From an uncultured Bacteroides sp. (GTDB lineage Bacteria; Bacteroidota; Bacteroidia; Cytophagales; Cyclobacteriaceae): a stretch of DNA of 64,000 nucleotides. Below are positions 36,182-46,900 of the stretch, one piece after another (positions within the stretch are counted from its first letter, which is position 1; each line of letters starts with the position of its first letter). The position numbers and the translations under genes are program-made. Under the pieces are notes generated by a model that searched no databases, was not told the origin of the DNA, and saw only the letters and a program-made list of their open reading frames with translations. The DNA is taken from NCBI GenBank assembly GCA_902168185.1, contig CABHOV010000039.1, positions 1-64,000 on the forward strand. Reading direction: 5' to 3'.

Positions 36182-37180
36182 ATGAATAAAAGAGTAATCA
36201 CATTCGGAGAAATTATGCTTCGGCTTTCTACACCGGGATTCGCGCGGTTTACACAAGCCGAAAGTTTTAAAGCTTTATATGCCGGATCGGAAGCTAACGT
36301 AGCAGCATCGCTAAGTCATTTTGGAATTGATACAGCCCATGTTACACGTTTCCCCGAAAATGATCTTGGTAAAACGGCGACACAAACCTTACAACGATAC
36401 GGTGTAGATACGCGCTATATAGTATATGGTGATGAGCGCATGGGTATATATTTTCTGGAGAATGGATCTATGCAACGCCCTTCGCGTATTGTATATGATC
36501 GTTTCAACTCAGCGTTTTCCCACATCAAACCTGGAATGATTGATTGGTTAGAAGTATTGAAAGATGCTTCGTGGTTTCACTGGACCGGTATTACTCCGGC
36601 TATCTCGCAAGGTGCTGCCGATGTTTGTAAAGAAGCTATACAAGCTGCAAAGAAATTGAACCTCACAATTTCCGGTGATATAAACTATCGCAGAAATCTA
36701 TGGCAGTATGGAAAGACTGCACGCGATATAATGCCATCGCTGATCGAGTCAACGAACGTGATCATTGCCGGTATAACAGATATGGAGAACTGCGTTGGTA
36801 TATCTGGCGATACATTTGAAGCCGCCTGCAAAGCCTTCAAGCAAGCGTATCCAAGTACAACGAAAATTTCAACAACACTACGCGATTCGGTAAGCTCGTC
36901 TCATAACAGACTCACCGGTCTTTTGTGGAATGGAAAAGAGTTACTCCAATCGCAGCAATATGAAATGACGCATATAGTAGATCGTGTAGGGGGAGGCGAT
37001 GCTTTTATGGCAGGGCTGATCTATGGAGTGCTAACTTCTAAAGCCGATGCCGATACGTTAGAGTTTGCAACCGCAGCAAGCGTACTGAAACATTCGATAG
37101 AGGGCGATGTAAATACGGTTACCGTAGACGAAGTTGAACAGTTGGTAAAAGGTGAGAATGTTGGAAAGTTGTTGAGGTAA
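36182..37180 (+). CDS. kdgK: 2-keto-3-deoxygluconate kinase (PfkB family)
   Basis: This 332-residue cytoplasmic sugar kinase phosphorylates KDG to KDPG with ATP. PfkB features are GEIMLRLSTPGFARFTQAES at the N terminus, the AGSEANVAASLSHFG substrate region, SGDINYRRNLWQYG, and the C-terminal signature DRVGGGDAFMAG with catalytic base Asp273. The first residues are typical of KdgK rather than fructokinase. It is placed between the SDR and the true KDPG aldolase and links UxaA or KduD output to Eda. A gap of 172 bases upstream suggests it may have its own promoter, though none with a good consensus was seen. Confidence 0.92.
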   Translation: MNKRVITFGEIMLRLSTPGFARFTQAESFKALYAGSEANVAASLSHFGIDTAHVTRFPENDLGKTATQTLQRYGVDTRYIVYGDERMGIYFLENGSMQRPSRIVYDRFNSAFSHIKPGMIDWLEVLKDASWFHWTGITPAISQGAADVCKEAIQAAKKLNLTISGDINYRRNLWQYGKTARDIMPSLIESTNVIIAGITDMENCVGISGDTFEAACKAFKQAYPSTTKISTTLRDSVSSSHNRLTGLLWNGKELLQSQQYEMTHIVDRVGGGDAFMAGLIYGVLTSKADADTLEFATAASVLKHSIEGDVNTVTVDEVEQLVKGENVGKLLR

Positions 37181-37260
37181 TTTAAAGTGCTTCAATGCCA
37201 AGTACAAAAACTGAATTGAGCCTGGACTAAATATAGTATAGAATTATAAAACATTTTGAG

Positions 37261-37932
37261 ATGAAATTTACAAACCAGCACATAGTAGATACAATGAAGC
37301 GTATAGGGGTGGTGCCTTTGTTTACGCATGATAATGCCGAAGAAGCACAGCGTGTAGTAGAGGCTGCCTATAAAGGTGGTGTACGCGTATTTGAATTTAC
37401 CAACCGGAAGAAGAATTCATACGATGTATTTGTTCACCTGCTGAAACAACGGAGTAACTATCCGGAACTTATGATTGGCATCGGTACCGTGATGGATGGA
37501 GACACTACAAAGAAATTTATAGATGCCGGTGCTGACTTCATTATATCTCCCATTGTGAAATTGGAAATGGCAGAAGTTTGTCGCGCGCATGGTAAGCTAT
37601 GGATGCCGGGATGCGCTACGCTCACCGAAATTGTGACGGCAAAAGAAAATGGTGCAGAGGTTATAAAAGTATTTCCTGGCTCGGTACTTGGCCCTGGTTT
37701 TATTTCTTCCATCATGCCGGTCGTTCCCGATTTACAATTGATGATCACAGGAGGAGTAGAACCCACTGAAAAAAATCTGTCGGCCTGGTTTAAAGCAGGA
37801 GCTATGTGTGTAGGAATGGGCTCACAGCTTTTCACAAAAGAGATTCTTGCAGAAAAGAATTGGCAGCAGCTCGAAAACAATGTACAGGAGATATTAGGTA
37901 TAGTAAAAAAATTAAGAGGCGAAACGCTTTGA
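37261..37932 (+). CDS. eda: KDPG/KHG aldolase
   Basis: This 223-residue class I aldolase cleaves KDPG into pyruvate and glyceraldehyde 3-phosphate and is the last step of the pathway encoded here. Motifs are GVRVFEFTNRKKN with the catalytic Glu, IGIGTVMDGDTTKKFIDAGADFIISP, WMPGCATLTEI, the Schiff-base Lys136 in EVIKVFPGSVLGPGF, and the phosphate-binding ITGGVEPTEKN. It is clearly related to the lysine-less protein at 33420. The start at the ATG gives a normal cytoplasmic N terminus. Confidence 0.93.
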   Translation: MKFTNQHIVDTMKRIGVVPLFTHDNAEEAQRVVEAAYKGGVRVFEFTNRKKNSYDVFVHLLKQRSNYPELMIGIGTVMDGDTTKKFIDAGADFIISPIVKLEMAEVCRAHGKLWMPGCATLTEIVTAKENGAEVIKVFPGSVLGPGFISSIMPVVPDLQLMITGGVEPTEKNLSAWFKAGAMCVGMGSQLFTKEILAEKNWQQLENNVQEILGIVKKLRGETL

Positions 37933-37987
37933 ATAACAATGTAATTCATCAACCGTAAAACGATTCAACAACCCAAACCCTTATACT

Positions 37988-39373
37988 GTGGAAAAAACTC
38001 AAAACGTAAGCCAGGCGATTGGTAAATATCGATGGACGATCTGTGCTTTGGTGTTCTTTGCAACAACCATTAACTATCTCGACCGCCAGGTATTAAGTCT
38101 TCTGCAGCCACGGCTCGAAGAAATTTTCGGATGGACAAACAGCGACTATGCAAACATCACCGCTGTATTTCAATTTACCTATGCACTCTCCATGCTTTTT
38201 GCAGGGCGCTTTATTGATAAGCTTGATACCAAGTGGGGATACGGATGGGCAATTATCATTTGGTCTGCCGCAGCTATAGTGCATGCTGTTGCTATACCCT
38301 TGGGTGAAAGTATTTCTGCTTTTGTTGGATGGCTAGGTATAGGAGCGATTTCTGTTTCTGTCGCTGGGTTTATGTTTTCAAGAGCTTTACTTGCTATAGG
38401 TGAAGCCGGTAATTTTCCGGCCGCGATTAAGGCAACCGCTGAGTATTTCCCGAAGCGCGAGCGTTCTTTTGCTACCGGTATTTTCAATTCAGGTGCAAAT
38501 ATAGGGGCTATCCTTGCACCAATCACGGTGCCTTGGATTTACAGAAACTGGGGATGGGAAGCTGCCTTCGTCATTATCGGATTTATTGGATTTTTGTGGT
38601 TATTCTTCTGGCTATTTTTTTATGAGAAACCCGAGAAACAGAAAAAACTTTCAGCTGCCGAGCTCAAGTATATCAATAGCGATGAAGATGGTAAAGCATC
38701 CGTTGTGGATGAAGAAATTATAAAACAGAAAGTATCGTGGGTAAAGTTGTTAGGCTATAGACAAACGTGGGCCTTTGCCTTTGGCAAATTTATGACGGAT
38801 GGTGTGTGGTGGTTTTTTCTTTTTTGGTTGCCAGCGTACCTCAAAGCACAGTATGGTATAGTTGATCAGGCCATCGTACTTCCACTTGCTGTATTGTATA
38901 CATTGGCAATGGTGGGCAGTGTTATGGGCGGCTGGTTTCCCATGTACTTTATTCGCAAGGGATATTTAGTATATGATGGACGTATGCGAGCCATGCTTTT
39001 GATTGCGTTGATTCCATTGGTTGTACTGGCAGCGCAACCGCTGGGAACCGTTAGCTTCTGGCTTCCGGTTCTGCTGATCGGTATAGGTGCCTCGGCACAC
39101 CAGGCGTGGAGCGCAAATATATTCACGACCGTATCAGACATGTTTCCTAAGAAAGCGATTGGGTCTGTTGTTGGTATAGGTGGTATGGCAGGAGGTATTG
39201 GCGCTGTATTCCTTACAAAACTGGGAGGTGCATTGTTCGATCATTACAAGGCACTCGGCCATATTGAAACCGGCTATACAATCATGTTTACAATCTGTGC
39301 TGTTGCTTATCTTATCGCGTGGAGTGTGATGAAAACATTGGTGCCGAAGTATAAACCTATTACAGATTTATAA
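37988..39373 (+). CDS. exuT: MFS hexuronate transporter, ExuT-like
   Basis: This 461-residue inner-membrane carrier of the anion:cation symporter family moves galacturonate or related hexuronates into the cytoplasm. TTINYLDRQVLSLLQPRLEEIFGW is the family signature at helix 1, with about twelve hydrophobic segments after it, and LAIGEAGNFPAAIKATAEYFPKRERSFATGIFNSG marks the ExuT/GudP group. The start codon is GTG at 37988, as no suitable ATG lies nearby and the helix-1 motif begins at about residue 22. It ends the catabolic cluster, 90 bases before the hybrid sensor. Confidence 0.9.
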   Translation: MEKTQNVSQAIGKYRWTICALVFFATTINYLDRQVLSLLQPRLEEIFGWTNSDYANITAVFQFTYALSMLFAGRFIDKLDTKWGYGWAIIIWSAAAIVHAVAIPLGESISAFVGWLGIGAISVSVAGFMFSRALLAIGEAGNFPAAIKATAEYFPKRERSFATGIFNSGANIGAILAPITVPWIYRNWGWEAAFVIIGFIGFLWLFFWLFFYEKPEKQKKLSAAELKYINSDEDGKASVVDEEIIKQKVSWVKLLGYRQTWAFAFGKFMTDGVWWFFLFWLPAYLKAQYGIVDQAIVLPLAVLYTLAMVGSVMGGWFPMYFIRKGYLVYDGRMRAMLLIALIPLVVLAAQPLGTVSFWLPVLLIGIGASAHQAWSANIFTTVSDMFPKKAIGSVVGIGGMAGGIGAVFLTKLGGALFDHYKALGHIETGYTIMFTICAVAYLIAWSVMKTLVPKYKPITDL

Positions 39374-39463
39374 AAACACATTGTCGTACGAACATTTTGG
39401 TTTCATGGAGTGTATAAAAATTTAATTATTTATATTTCACTTCATCTTCAGAGGTGAAGCTCC

Positions 39464-42400
39464 ATGTCAATCAGATTGTTTATTTATTGTTTTGCTTTTT
39501 TATTATTGACTGTCAACGGTGTGTACGCACAAAACGGTCAATATCGATTCTCACACGTTGATCTGAACCAGGGCTTGTCCAACAGTCAGGTGAAAGCCTT
39601 TCTGAAGGACAGCCAGGGATTTATCTGGATTGGTACTATCTCGGGCCTGAATAGATTTGACGGCAGCACAGCGAAAGTGTTTCGAAACGATCCTCGCGAT
39701 ACTTCCTCCCTTGGTGATAATGACATCTTTAAAATTTTTGAAGACCCTTCCGGGAAAATTTGGATTACCACATATGCAGGTATAAGCGTATACAATCCTG
39801 CAACAGAAAAATTTACACGTAACGTAAATCCCCTTCTTCGTCACTATACTATTCCTGACGGATTGATCAGTGATATAGTGAAAGATCGTAACGGAGATTA
39901 CTGGTTCATGCATGCTACGTCTGGTCTGTTTAAATATATACCTGCACAGAAAAAGACGGTTCACATCAATCAAAGTGAAAAGGATACTACCGCGATACAC
40001 AGCAGCAGGGTGGCTTCCATGGCGCACGATAAAGCTGGAGATCTCTGGATCTTGCACCAAAACGGTATACTTGAAAAACTCGATGGAAAAACACTTGCTG
40101 TAGTATACCGGAACTATACTATTCACAGGCAATACAAGAATGAGTCTTTGGATTATAACCTGATTGCAGATGACGATGGCGACTTGTGGATATACTTCAC
40201 GAATTCAAATAAAGGTATATATTACTTTGATGCTTCCAAATACACGCTGCATCATTTTCATAAGGGTTCTGCAAAGCTGCAACTTAACACAGATATTATC
40301 CGTGGTGTCGTGCAGGATAATGAAGGGATGATCTGGGTTGCAACCGATCATGGAGGTGTTAACATTATCAATAAAAAGAATTTCTCCGTTCAGTATATAC
40401 TACATAATAAAGACGATGATAAAAGCTTAAGCCAGAACAGTATCCAAACTATATATAAAGACTATGATGGATTTATCTGGATTGGTACCTATAAAAGAGG
40501 TGTCAATTATTATCATGAAAATGTAATCAGGTTCCCGTTATACCGGAACGAAGCCGGCAACAAAAACAGTTTGCCGTTTAATGATATCAATTCTTTTGCC
40601 GAAGACGATGATGGTAATATATGGATCGGAACGAATGGGGGAGGCTTGATACAATACGATCGGAAAAATGATCACTTCCGGCAATATATGCATGACCCGC
40701 GAAACCCGAATAGCATAAGCGGCAATGTAATTGTAAGTACCCTTTTTGATAGCTATAAAAAACTTTGGATTGGCACATACTATGCGGGACTCAATTGCTT
40801 TGACGGAAAAAGATTTATACACTATCGACATTCAGCTGATCCAAAAAGTATAAGTGATGACAACATCTGGGATGTCTTTGAAGACTCTGAACGTCAATTA
40901 TGGATAGGAACATTACGGGCGGGGGCAGATCGCTTTGATCGAAACACGAATTCTTTTATACACTATCCCTTTGGCGGTGTCAATTCTGTTCACTCTACAT
41001 ATATAACGGCTATTGTGGAAGATGTCGATAAGAATTTATGGATGGGCACCGGGTATGGTCTTGATTTCTACGATCGGAAATCAGGAACTTTCACACAGTA
41101 TTTAAATGATGTAAATAATCCAAACAGCCTCGCGCATAACAATGTCTTTACGATGCTCGATGATGGGCATGGTACATTATGGATTGGTACAAAAGAAGGA
41201 TTAAATCTCTTTGACAAACGGAAGAAAACATTCAGAGTACTTCGTCAGGAAGATGGCTTGCCTCATAACACCGTACTTACATTGCTACAGGATGGTAACG
41301 GTAATCTCTGGATGGGCACACCACAAGGCTTGTCACATTTAACTATTACACGAAATGCAGACGGCACCATTGCTTCATTTCGCTTTAGAAATTACGATGA
41401 GTCGGACGGTTTACAGGGAAAATTATTTAACGAGGCTGCAGCCTTTAGAACACGCGAAGGCGAACTCATCTTCGGTGGCCCAAACGGTTTTAATATATTC
41501 AAACCGGACGATATCCGGATGAACGATAAAAAACCGGCGGTGCATTTTACTGGCTTGCAGATTTTCAACAAAGAAGTAAAGATAGGAGAGGAGATAAAGG
41601 GAAATGTGATCCTTGAGAAAGCCATCACGCAGACAAAAGAAATACGACTTTCCTATAGCGACAATGTTTTCTCGATAGAATTTGCATCCTTGAACTTTTT
41701 TCTTCCAGAGAAGAGTCGATATAAATATAAGCTGGAGGGATTTAACAAAGAGTGGCTTGCTACGGATGGAAACTCCAGGCGTGTAACCTTTACGAATCTT
41801 GACCCTGGGGAATATATACTTCGTGTGAAGGCGTCCAACAACGATGATGTGTGGAACGAAGCCGGGACGTCTATGAAGATCACAATCCTTCCTCCCTTTT
41901 GGAAAACGAGAGCTGCGTTTGTGGTATATATATGCCTGTTGATGGCAGCGTTACTGGTTACCAGACGGCTTATACAACAGCGCGAGCGTCTTAAGTTCGC
42001 GATTGAACAGGAACGTCAGGAAGCACAACGTATGCACGATCTCGACATGATGAAGCTCAAGTTTTTTACAAACGTGAGTCACGAGTTTCGTACACCGCTC
42101 ACATTAATCCTTACACCGGTTGAAAAACTGATGAAGGCAGCCAACGATGATCAGCGCACACAGTTTCAACTCATTCACCGCAATGCAAGACGATTGTTGA
42201 ATCTTGTGAACCAGTTGCTCGATTTCAGAAAGCTTGAAGTACAAGAAATAAAATTCAATCCATTTGAAGGCGACATTATCAAATTTATAAGCGAAACAAC
42301 TTTTTCGTTTTCTGATATGTCAGAGAAAAAAGATATCAAGCTTGATTTCAAATCGTCCCTGGAATCACTTGAGACTATATTTGATCAGGATAAACTTGAG

Positions 42401-43570
42401 AAGATTCTTTTCAACCTCCTGTCAAACGCTTTCAAATTTACCCCCGAGCATGGCAGTGTTTCTGTACTCGTAAATGAATTTCAGCAAGCAGAAGGAAAGT
42501 GGCTGGAAATAAAAGTTATTGATACCGGCATCGGTATATCACCAGATAAGCAGGAAAAAATATTCGAACGTTTCTTTCAAAGCGACCTGCCCGCCAGCAT
42601 GGTTAACCAGGGCAGCGGTATAGGATTATCGATCACCAAAGAGTTTGTGCGCGTACACGAGGGCTATATCACCGTTGAAAGTGAGGTAGGCAAAGGAAGC
42701 TGTTTCACGGTATCTATTCCAGTGAAGAGTGTAACTATGCATGAAACAACATCGGTTGTGAATGAAGACGTTGCTCCTGTATGGGACGAAAGCCAGCAAT
42801 CGGAAGCTCCTATACTCTTATTAGTAGAGGACAATGAAGACTTCCGTTTTTACCTGAAGGATAACCTTCGCTTACACTATAGAATTATAGAAGCCAGAAA
42901 CGGAAAAGAAGGATGGAACCAGGCTCTCTCAGCATTGCCTGACCTGATTGTAAGTGATGTGATGATGCCTGAAATGAACGGCATTGAACTTTGTCGTAAA
43001 ATAAGGAATGATACACGTGTGTCGCACATCCCGGTAATTCTGCTTACCGCACGTACTACCGAAGAGCAGAAGATGGAAGGCTTCGAAATTGGCGCGGATG
43101 ACTATATTACCAAGCCCTTCAATTTTGAAATTCTTCAATCGCGTATTCGAAATCTGATTCAGAAACGCGAATCGTTCCAGAAAGACTTCAGAAAGCAGAT
43201 TGAGATAAAGGCGAGTCATGTGAACATAACTTCACTGGACGAGAAACTTATTGAGCGTGCAATCAAGTGCGTGGAGGATAATATATCGGACACTAATTTT
43301 TCTGTGGAAGACCTGAGTCGTGAGCTGGGTATGAGCCGTGTACACCTTTATAAGAAGCTGTTGGCGCTAACGGGAAAAAGCCCGCTGGAATTTATACGAG
43401 TGATCCGCTTGCAGCAAGCCGCGCAAATGCTGGAGAAAAGTCAGCTTACGGTTTCGGAAATAGCCTATAAAGTCGGCTTCAATAACCCCAAGTACTTCAC
43501 TAAATACTTTAAGGAAGAGTATAAAATGTTGCCTTCCGCATACGCAGCCGAGAGACGAATCAAGAAATGA
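39464..43570 (+). CDS. Hybrid two-component system sensor-regulator (propeller sensor, kinase, receiver, AraC output)
   Basis: This 1368-residue one-protein signalling system has a signal peptide (VNGVYAQ) and about a dozen Reg_prop propeller repeats (residues ~30-720, many with IWIGT). A Y_Y_Y domain (~735-800) and one membrane helix (~812-832) follow. The HisKA segment has His873 in NVSHEFRTPLTLIL, and the ATPase domain has the N box FNLLSNAFKF and DTGIGISP plus GSGIGLSI. The receiver (~1117-1230) has the phospho-acceptor Asp1165 in LIVSDVMMPEMNG, and a C-terminal AraC-type HTH (~1265-1365) follows. The sensor is periplasmic and presumably binds a pectic oligosaccharide, activating the SusC/SusD operons. 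The ligand is inferred from the adjacent uronate genes. It is the only recognisable transcription regulator in the window. Confidence 0.95.
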   Translation: MSIRLFIYCFAFLLLTVNGVYAQNGQYRFSHVDLNQGLSNSQVKAFLKDSQGFIWIGTISGLNRFDGSTAKVFRNDPRDTSSLGDNDIFKIFEDPSGKIWITTYAGISVYNPATEKFTRNVNPLLRHYTIPDGLISDIVKDRNGDYWFMHATSGLFKYIPAQKKTVHINQSEKDTTAIHSSRVASMAHDKAGDLWILHQNGILEKLDGKTLAVVYRNYTIHRQYKNESLDYNLIADDDGDLWIYFTNSNKGIYYFDASKYTLHHFHKGSAKLQLNTDIIRGVVQDNEGMIWVATDHGGVNIINKKNFSVQYILHNKDDDKSLSQNSIQTIYKDYDGFIWIGTYKRGVNYYHENVIRFPLYRNEAGNKNSLPFNDINSFAEDDDGNIWIGTNGGGLIQYDRKNDHFRQYMHDPRNPNSISGNVIVSTLFDSYKKLWIGTYYAGLNCFDGKRFIHYRHSADPKSISDDNIWDVFEDSERQLWIGTLRAGADRFDRNTNSFIHYPFGGVNSVHSTYITAIVEDVDKNLWMGTGYGLDFYDRKSGTFTQYLNDVNNPNSLAHNNVFTMLDDGHGTLWIGTKEGLNLFDKRKKTFRVLRQEDGLPHNTVLTLLQDGNGNLWMGTPQGLSHLTITRNADGTIASFRFRNYDESDGLQGKLFNEAAAFRTREGELIFGGPNGFNIFKPDDIRMNDKKPAVHFTGLQIFNKEVKIGEEIKGNVILEKAITQTKEIRLSYSDNVFSIEFASLNFFLPEKSRYKYKLEGFNKEWLATDGNSRRVTFTNLDPGEYILRVKASNNDDVWNEAGTSMKITILPPFWKTRAAFVVYICLLMAALLVTRRLIQQRERLKFAIEQERQEAQRMHDLDMMKLKFFTNVSHEFRTPLTLILTPVEKLMKAANDDQRTQFQLIHRNARRLLNLVNQLLDFRKLEVQEIKFNPFEGDIIKFISETTFSFSDMSEKKDIKLDFKSSLESLETIFDQDKLEKILFNLLSNAFKFTPEHGSVSVLVNEFQQAEGKWLEIKVIDTGIGISPDKQEKIFERFFQSDLPASMVNQGSGIGLSITKEFVRVHEGYITVESEVGKGSCFTVSIPVKSVTMHETTSVVNEDVAPVWDESQQSEAPILLLVEDNEDFRFYLKDNLRLHYRIIEARNGKEGWNQALSALPDLIVSDVMMPEMNGIELCRKIRNDTRVSHIPVILLTARTTEEQKMEGFEIGADDYITKPFNFEILQSRIRNLIQKRESFQKDFRKQIEIKASHVNITSLDEKLIERAIKCVEDNISDTNFSVEDLSRELGMSRVHLYKKLLALTGKSPLEFIRVIRLQQAAQMLEKSQLTVSEIAYKVGFNNPKYFTKYFKEEYKMLPSAYAAERRIKK

Positions 43571-43902
43571 TACTATACTTCGACTGATGAAAGTATACTT
43601 TTTATAAAGTATAGTACTTGCAAAGTAAGTAACCGATATTTCATATATCGTCAATGTAAGATTATACCTGAAAACAAAATTTAGTAGTATATCCTTCCGC
43701 TTTTCTATTTTTTACATGTATAGATGAAACCGTACTATATGCATACGTACGCTGTTATGTAGCAGAAACTTTTTATTTCTGTTTTTTCTGGAAACGATTT
43801 CAATTAAAACCTTCTCAGAGTAAGCTTTTCTACTTTATTAAACGGTCTGTAAGTATAGGGTTGAATAAATTTGTTGTACCACCCAAATAAAAAACCAGTT
43901 TT
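43571..43902. other. Intergenic region between the hybrid sensor and the polyketide synthase
   Basis: This gap of 332 bases has no convincing small gene. TACTATACTT (43571-43580), AAGTATACTT (43591-43600) and AAGTATAGTA (43607-43616) are three related elements that can form alternative hairpins and may terminate the sensor transcript. The remaining ~280 bases are AT-rich. GGAAACGATTTC at 43790-43801 resembles a half-symmetric regulator site, but no promoter with good consensus was found. Confidence 0.5.
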
Positions 43903-46900
43903 ATGAAATCTCCGAAAAACTCTCCCGACCAAGAATCAATCGCTATTATTGGAATGTCTTGCCGCTTTCCGAATTCAAATTCTCTCCAGGAATTCTGGGA
44001 ACTCCTAAAAAACGGAAAAGATACTATAGCAGAAATACCCAAGGAGCGTTGGGATGCAGACAAATATTACGATCCGGATCCAAACGCAGATCGTAAAACA
44101 CATCAACGTCACGCATCATTGTTATCAAACATTCACGACTTCGATCCATTATTCTTTAATATATCTCCAGCCGAAGCCAGCGAGATGAGTCCATCTCAAA
44201 AATTGATGTTGGAACTTGCATGGGAAGCGATTGAGAATTCAACATTACCTTTCAATGAAGTAAAAGGAAAAAACGTAAGCGTTTTTGTCGGTAACATCTG
44301 GACAGACTTCGAGCACTATCGGAAAGCAAAAAATGCCAAGGCTACATTGCACTCCGCTGTCGGCATGTCATCCAACGTAGTGGCTAATCGTGTTTCTTTC
44401 GCATTGGGATTTACCGGACCAAGCCTGGTGATCGACACCGGTTGCTCTGCCTCTTTGGTGGCGCTGCACATGGCTTGTCAGAATCTGCTGAGTAGCGAAT
44501 CGGAAATGTCTGTGGTGGGAGGTATAAATCACATTCTTGATCCTGACAAATATATAGAGCTTACACAGTTTGGAGGTTTATCCCTGAAAGGCAAGTGCAG
44601 TACATTTGATACAGACGCGGATGGTTTTGTTCGTGGTGAAGGTGGTGGCGTTCTGTTGTTAAAGAGATTGTCGGATGCTGAACGTGATGGTGATAAGATA
44701 TATGCAGTAATCCGCGGAACAGCGGTTAACAACAATGGATTCAACGATACACTTCCTGCCACCAGCACGGAAGGCCAGATATCACTCTTCGAGAAAGTAT
44801 ATACCAACTCCGGTATAGATCCGCATGACGTACATTATATAGAGGCTCACGGTACCGGAACAAAGCTGGGTGACCCGAACGAAGCGATTGCTATAGGACA
44901 GTTCTTTGGAAAAGGCAGAACCGGAAATAAACTTCGTATAGGTTCTGTAAAAACAAACATCGGCCATACCGAAGCAACGGCAGGTATAGCAGGACTTGTT
45001 AAGGTTGTGCTTGCCATGCAACACAAAACGTTACCTCCGAACCTGAATTTTAATAACCCAAATCCGAATATTCCATTCGAGGAATTACAACTGGAAGTTC
45101 AAAAAGATTTATCGGCGTGGCCGATAAACAATGGAGAAACATTTAAAGCCGGAGTAAATTCATTTGGCTGGGGCGGAACGAATGCACACGTAGCACTGGA
45201 AGAATATCGCCCGGTTCAAAAACAGCCCACCGAGACTATCGCTACTCCTGAGATATATTGCTTGCCACTTTCTGCGAAGTCATCGCAGGCATTGAAAGAT
45301 TATGCACGGGCGTATGCAAAAGAAATCGAGCAAGGCGATGATGAAGCTTTTAAAGCTATATGCATTGCCACAGCGCTACGCAAGCCTGAGTTTGATCACC
45401 GCATGCTGTTTACAGGAAGCACACCTGAGCAGATGTTATCCAATCTGAAAAATTTCATTGAAGACGAATCAGAGGTAATTCCAAGTAAACCTATATCTGA
45501 CAAAGCAAAAATTGTTTTTGTATTCCCGGGACAAGGTGCACAATGGTTGGGCATGGGACGCGAACTCCTGGTAAAAGAGAAAGTTTTCAGAGATACTATA
45601 TTTGCATGTGATACAGCATTTCGTCCGTTTACTGACTGGTCGTTGATTGATCAGATCAATGCTACACCAGAGACTAGTCGCCTCACCGAGATCAACGTTA
45701 TTCAACCTGCTATATGCGCGATGCAAATTGCGCTTGCCAAACTATGGATGTCGTGGGGTATACAACCACAAGCCGTTGTCGGACACAGCATGGGTGAAGT
45801 AGCCGCTGCCTATATTTCAGGAGCATTGAAACTTGAAGATGCAGCAAGAATTATCTGTGAACGCAGTCGCTTGATGAAAACGGTAAGTGGTACTGGCGGA
45901 GCAATGGCTGTAACAGAACTAAGCCGTCAGGACGCTGAAAAGGTAGCTGCTACATATGGCGGTAAACTTTCTGTAGCGGTTAACAACAGTCATAAGTCAA
46001 CGGTATTAGCAGGAGATAAAGCTTCCATCGATGAAGTATTGGTACAACTTGAAGCAAAAGGATTATTCTGCAGGCTTGTAAAAGTAGATGTAGCTTCACA
46101 CAGTCCACAGATGGACCCGTTGAAAGAACCACTGCGTCAGGAATTGAAAGATATAGTACCACAGGAAATTACGATACCATTTGCATCTACGGTATATAAT
46201 AAAGTAATGCAAGGCTCTGAAATGGGCGCAGACTATTGGGTAAATAACCTGAGAGGTACTGTACAATTTGCATCCGTACTTGAAACCTTATTAAAGGACG
46301 AGCATACTATATTTATAGAGGCGAATCCGCACCCGGTACTGGTAAACGCAGTAAACGAGTGTGCAGAGTATAATCGTAGGAAGATCATTACCCTTGCATC
46401 GCTACAGCGTGATAACCCTGAGCTCGAAGCCATGCTTAAGAACTTAGGTGATCTTTATAGCAAGGGATATCCGGTTAACTGGAAGATGTACTATGGAACA
46501 AATAAGGCACCGGATGCTACACTTCCGTTGTATCCTTTCCAGCGCGAACGATTTGAAATAGAAGATCTTTCAAAAGAACTTGAGACTATAAAGGATGTAA
46601 CCGCAAAGTACCCATTGCTGGGAAGTAAAATTAATCTGGCTAACATCGCGAATACATATTATTGGGAATCGGCTGTGAGCCTGAACAAGTTCCCATACTT
46701 GCGCGAACGTCTTGTTCAGGATCGCGTGGAACTTCCGATGTCGTGCTATATTGAAATCGTATTGGAGGCGGTCGCCGAGATATTCAACGATGTACCCGTA
46801 CGCATTGAAGATCTGGATTTCACCCGCTATATAACATTGTCTGACAACGGACGTGTAGATATACAGGTTAAATTGACGATCAATGAAAATCAAAAAGGCC

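Noticed and set aside
39551-40132. Minus-strand 193-codon frame inside the hybrid sensor
   Set aside because: It lies fully within the propeller domain on the other strand and has no domain, signal or family features.
43790-43801. GGAAACGATTTC as an operator of the synthase gene
   Set aside because: It is short, only partly symmetric and found once; too weak to call.
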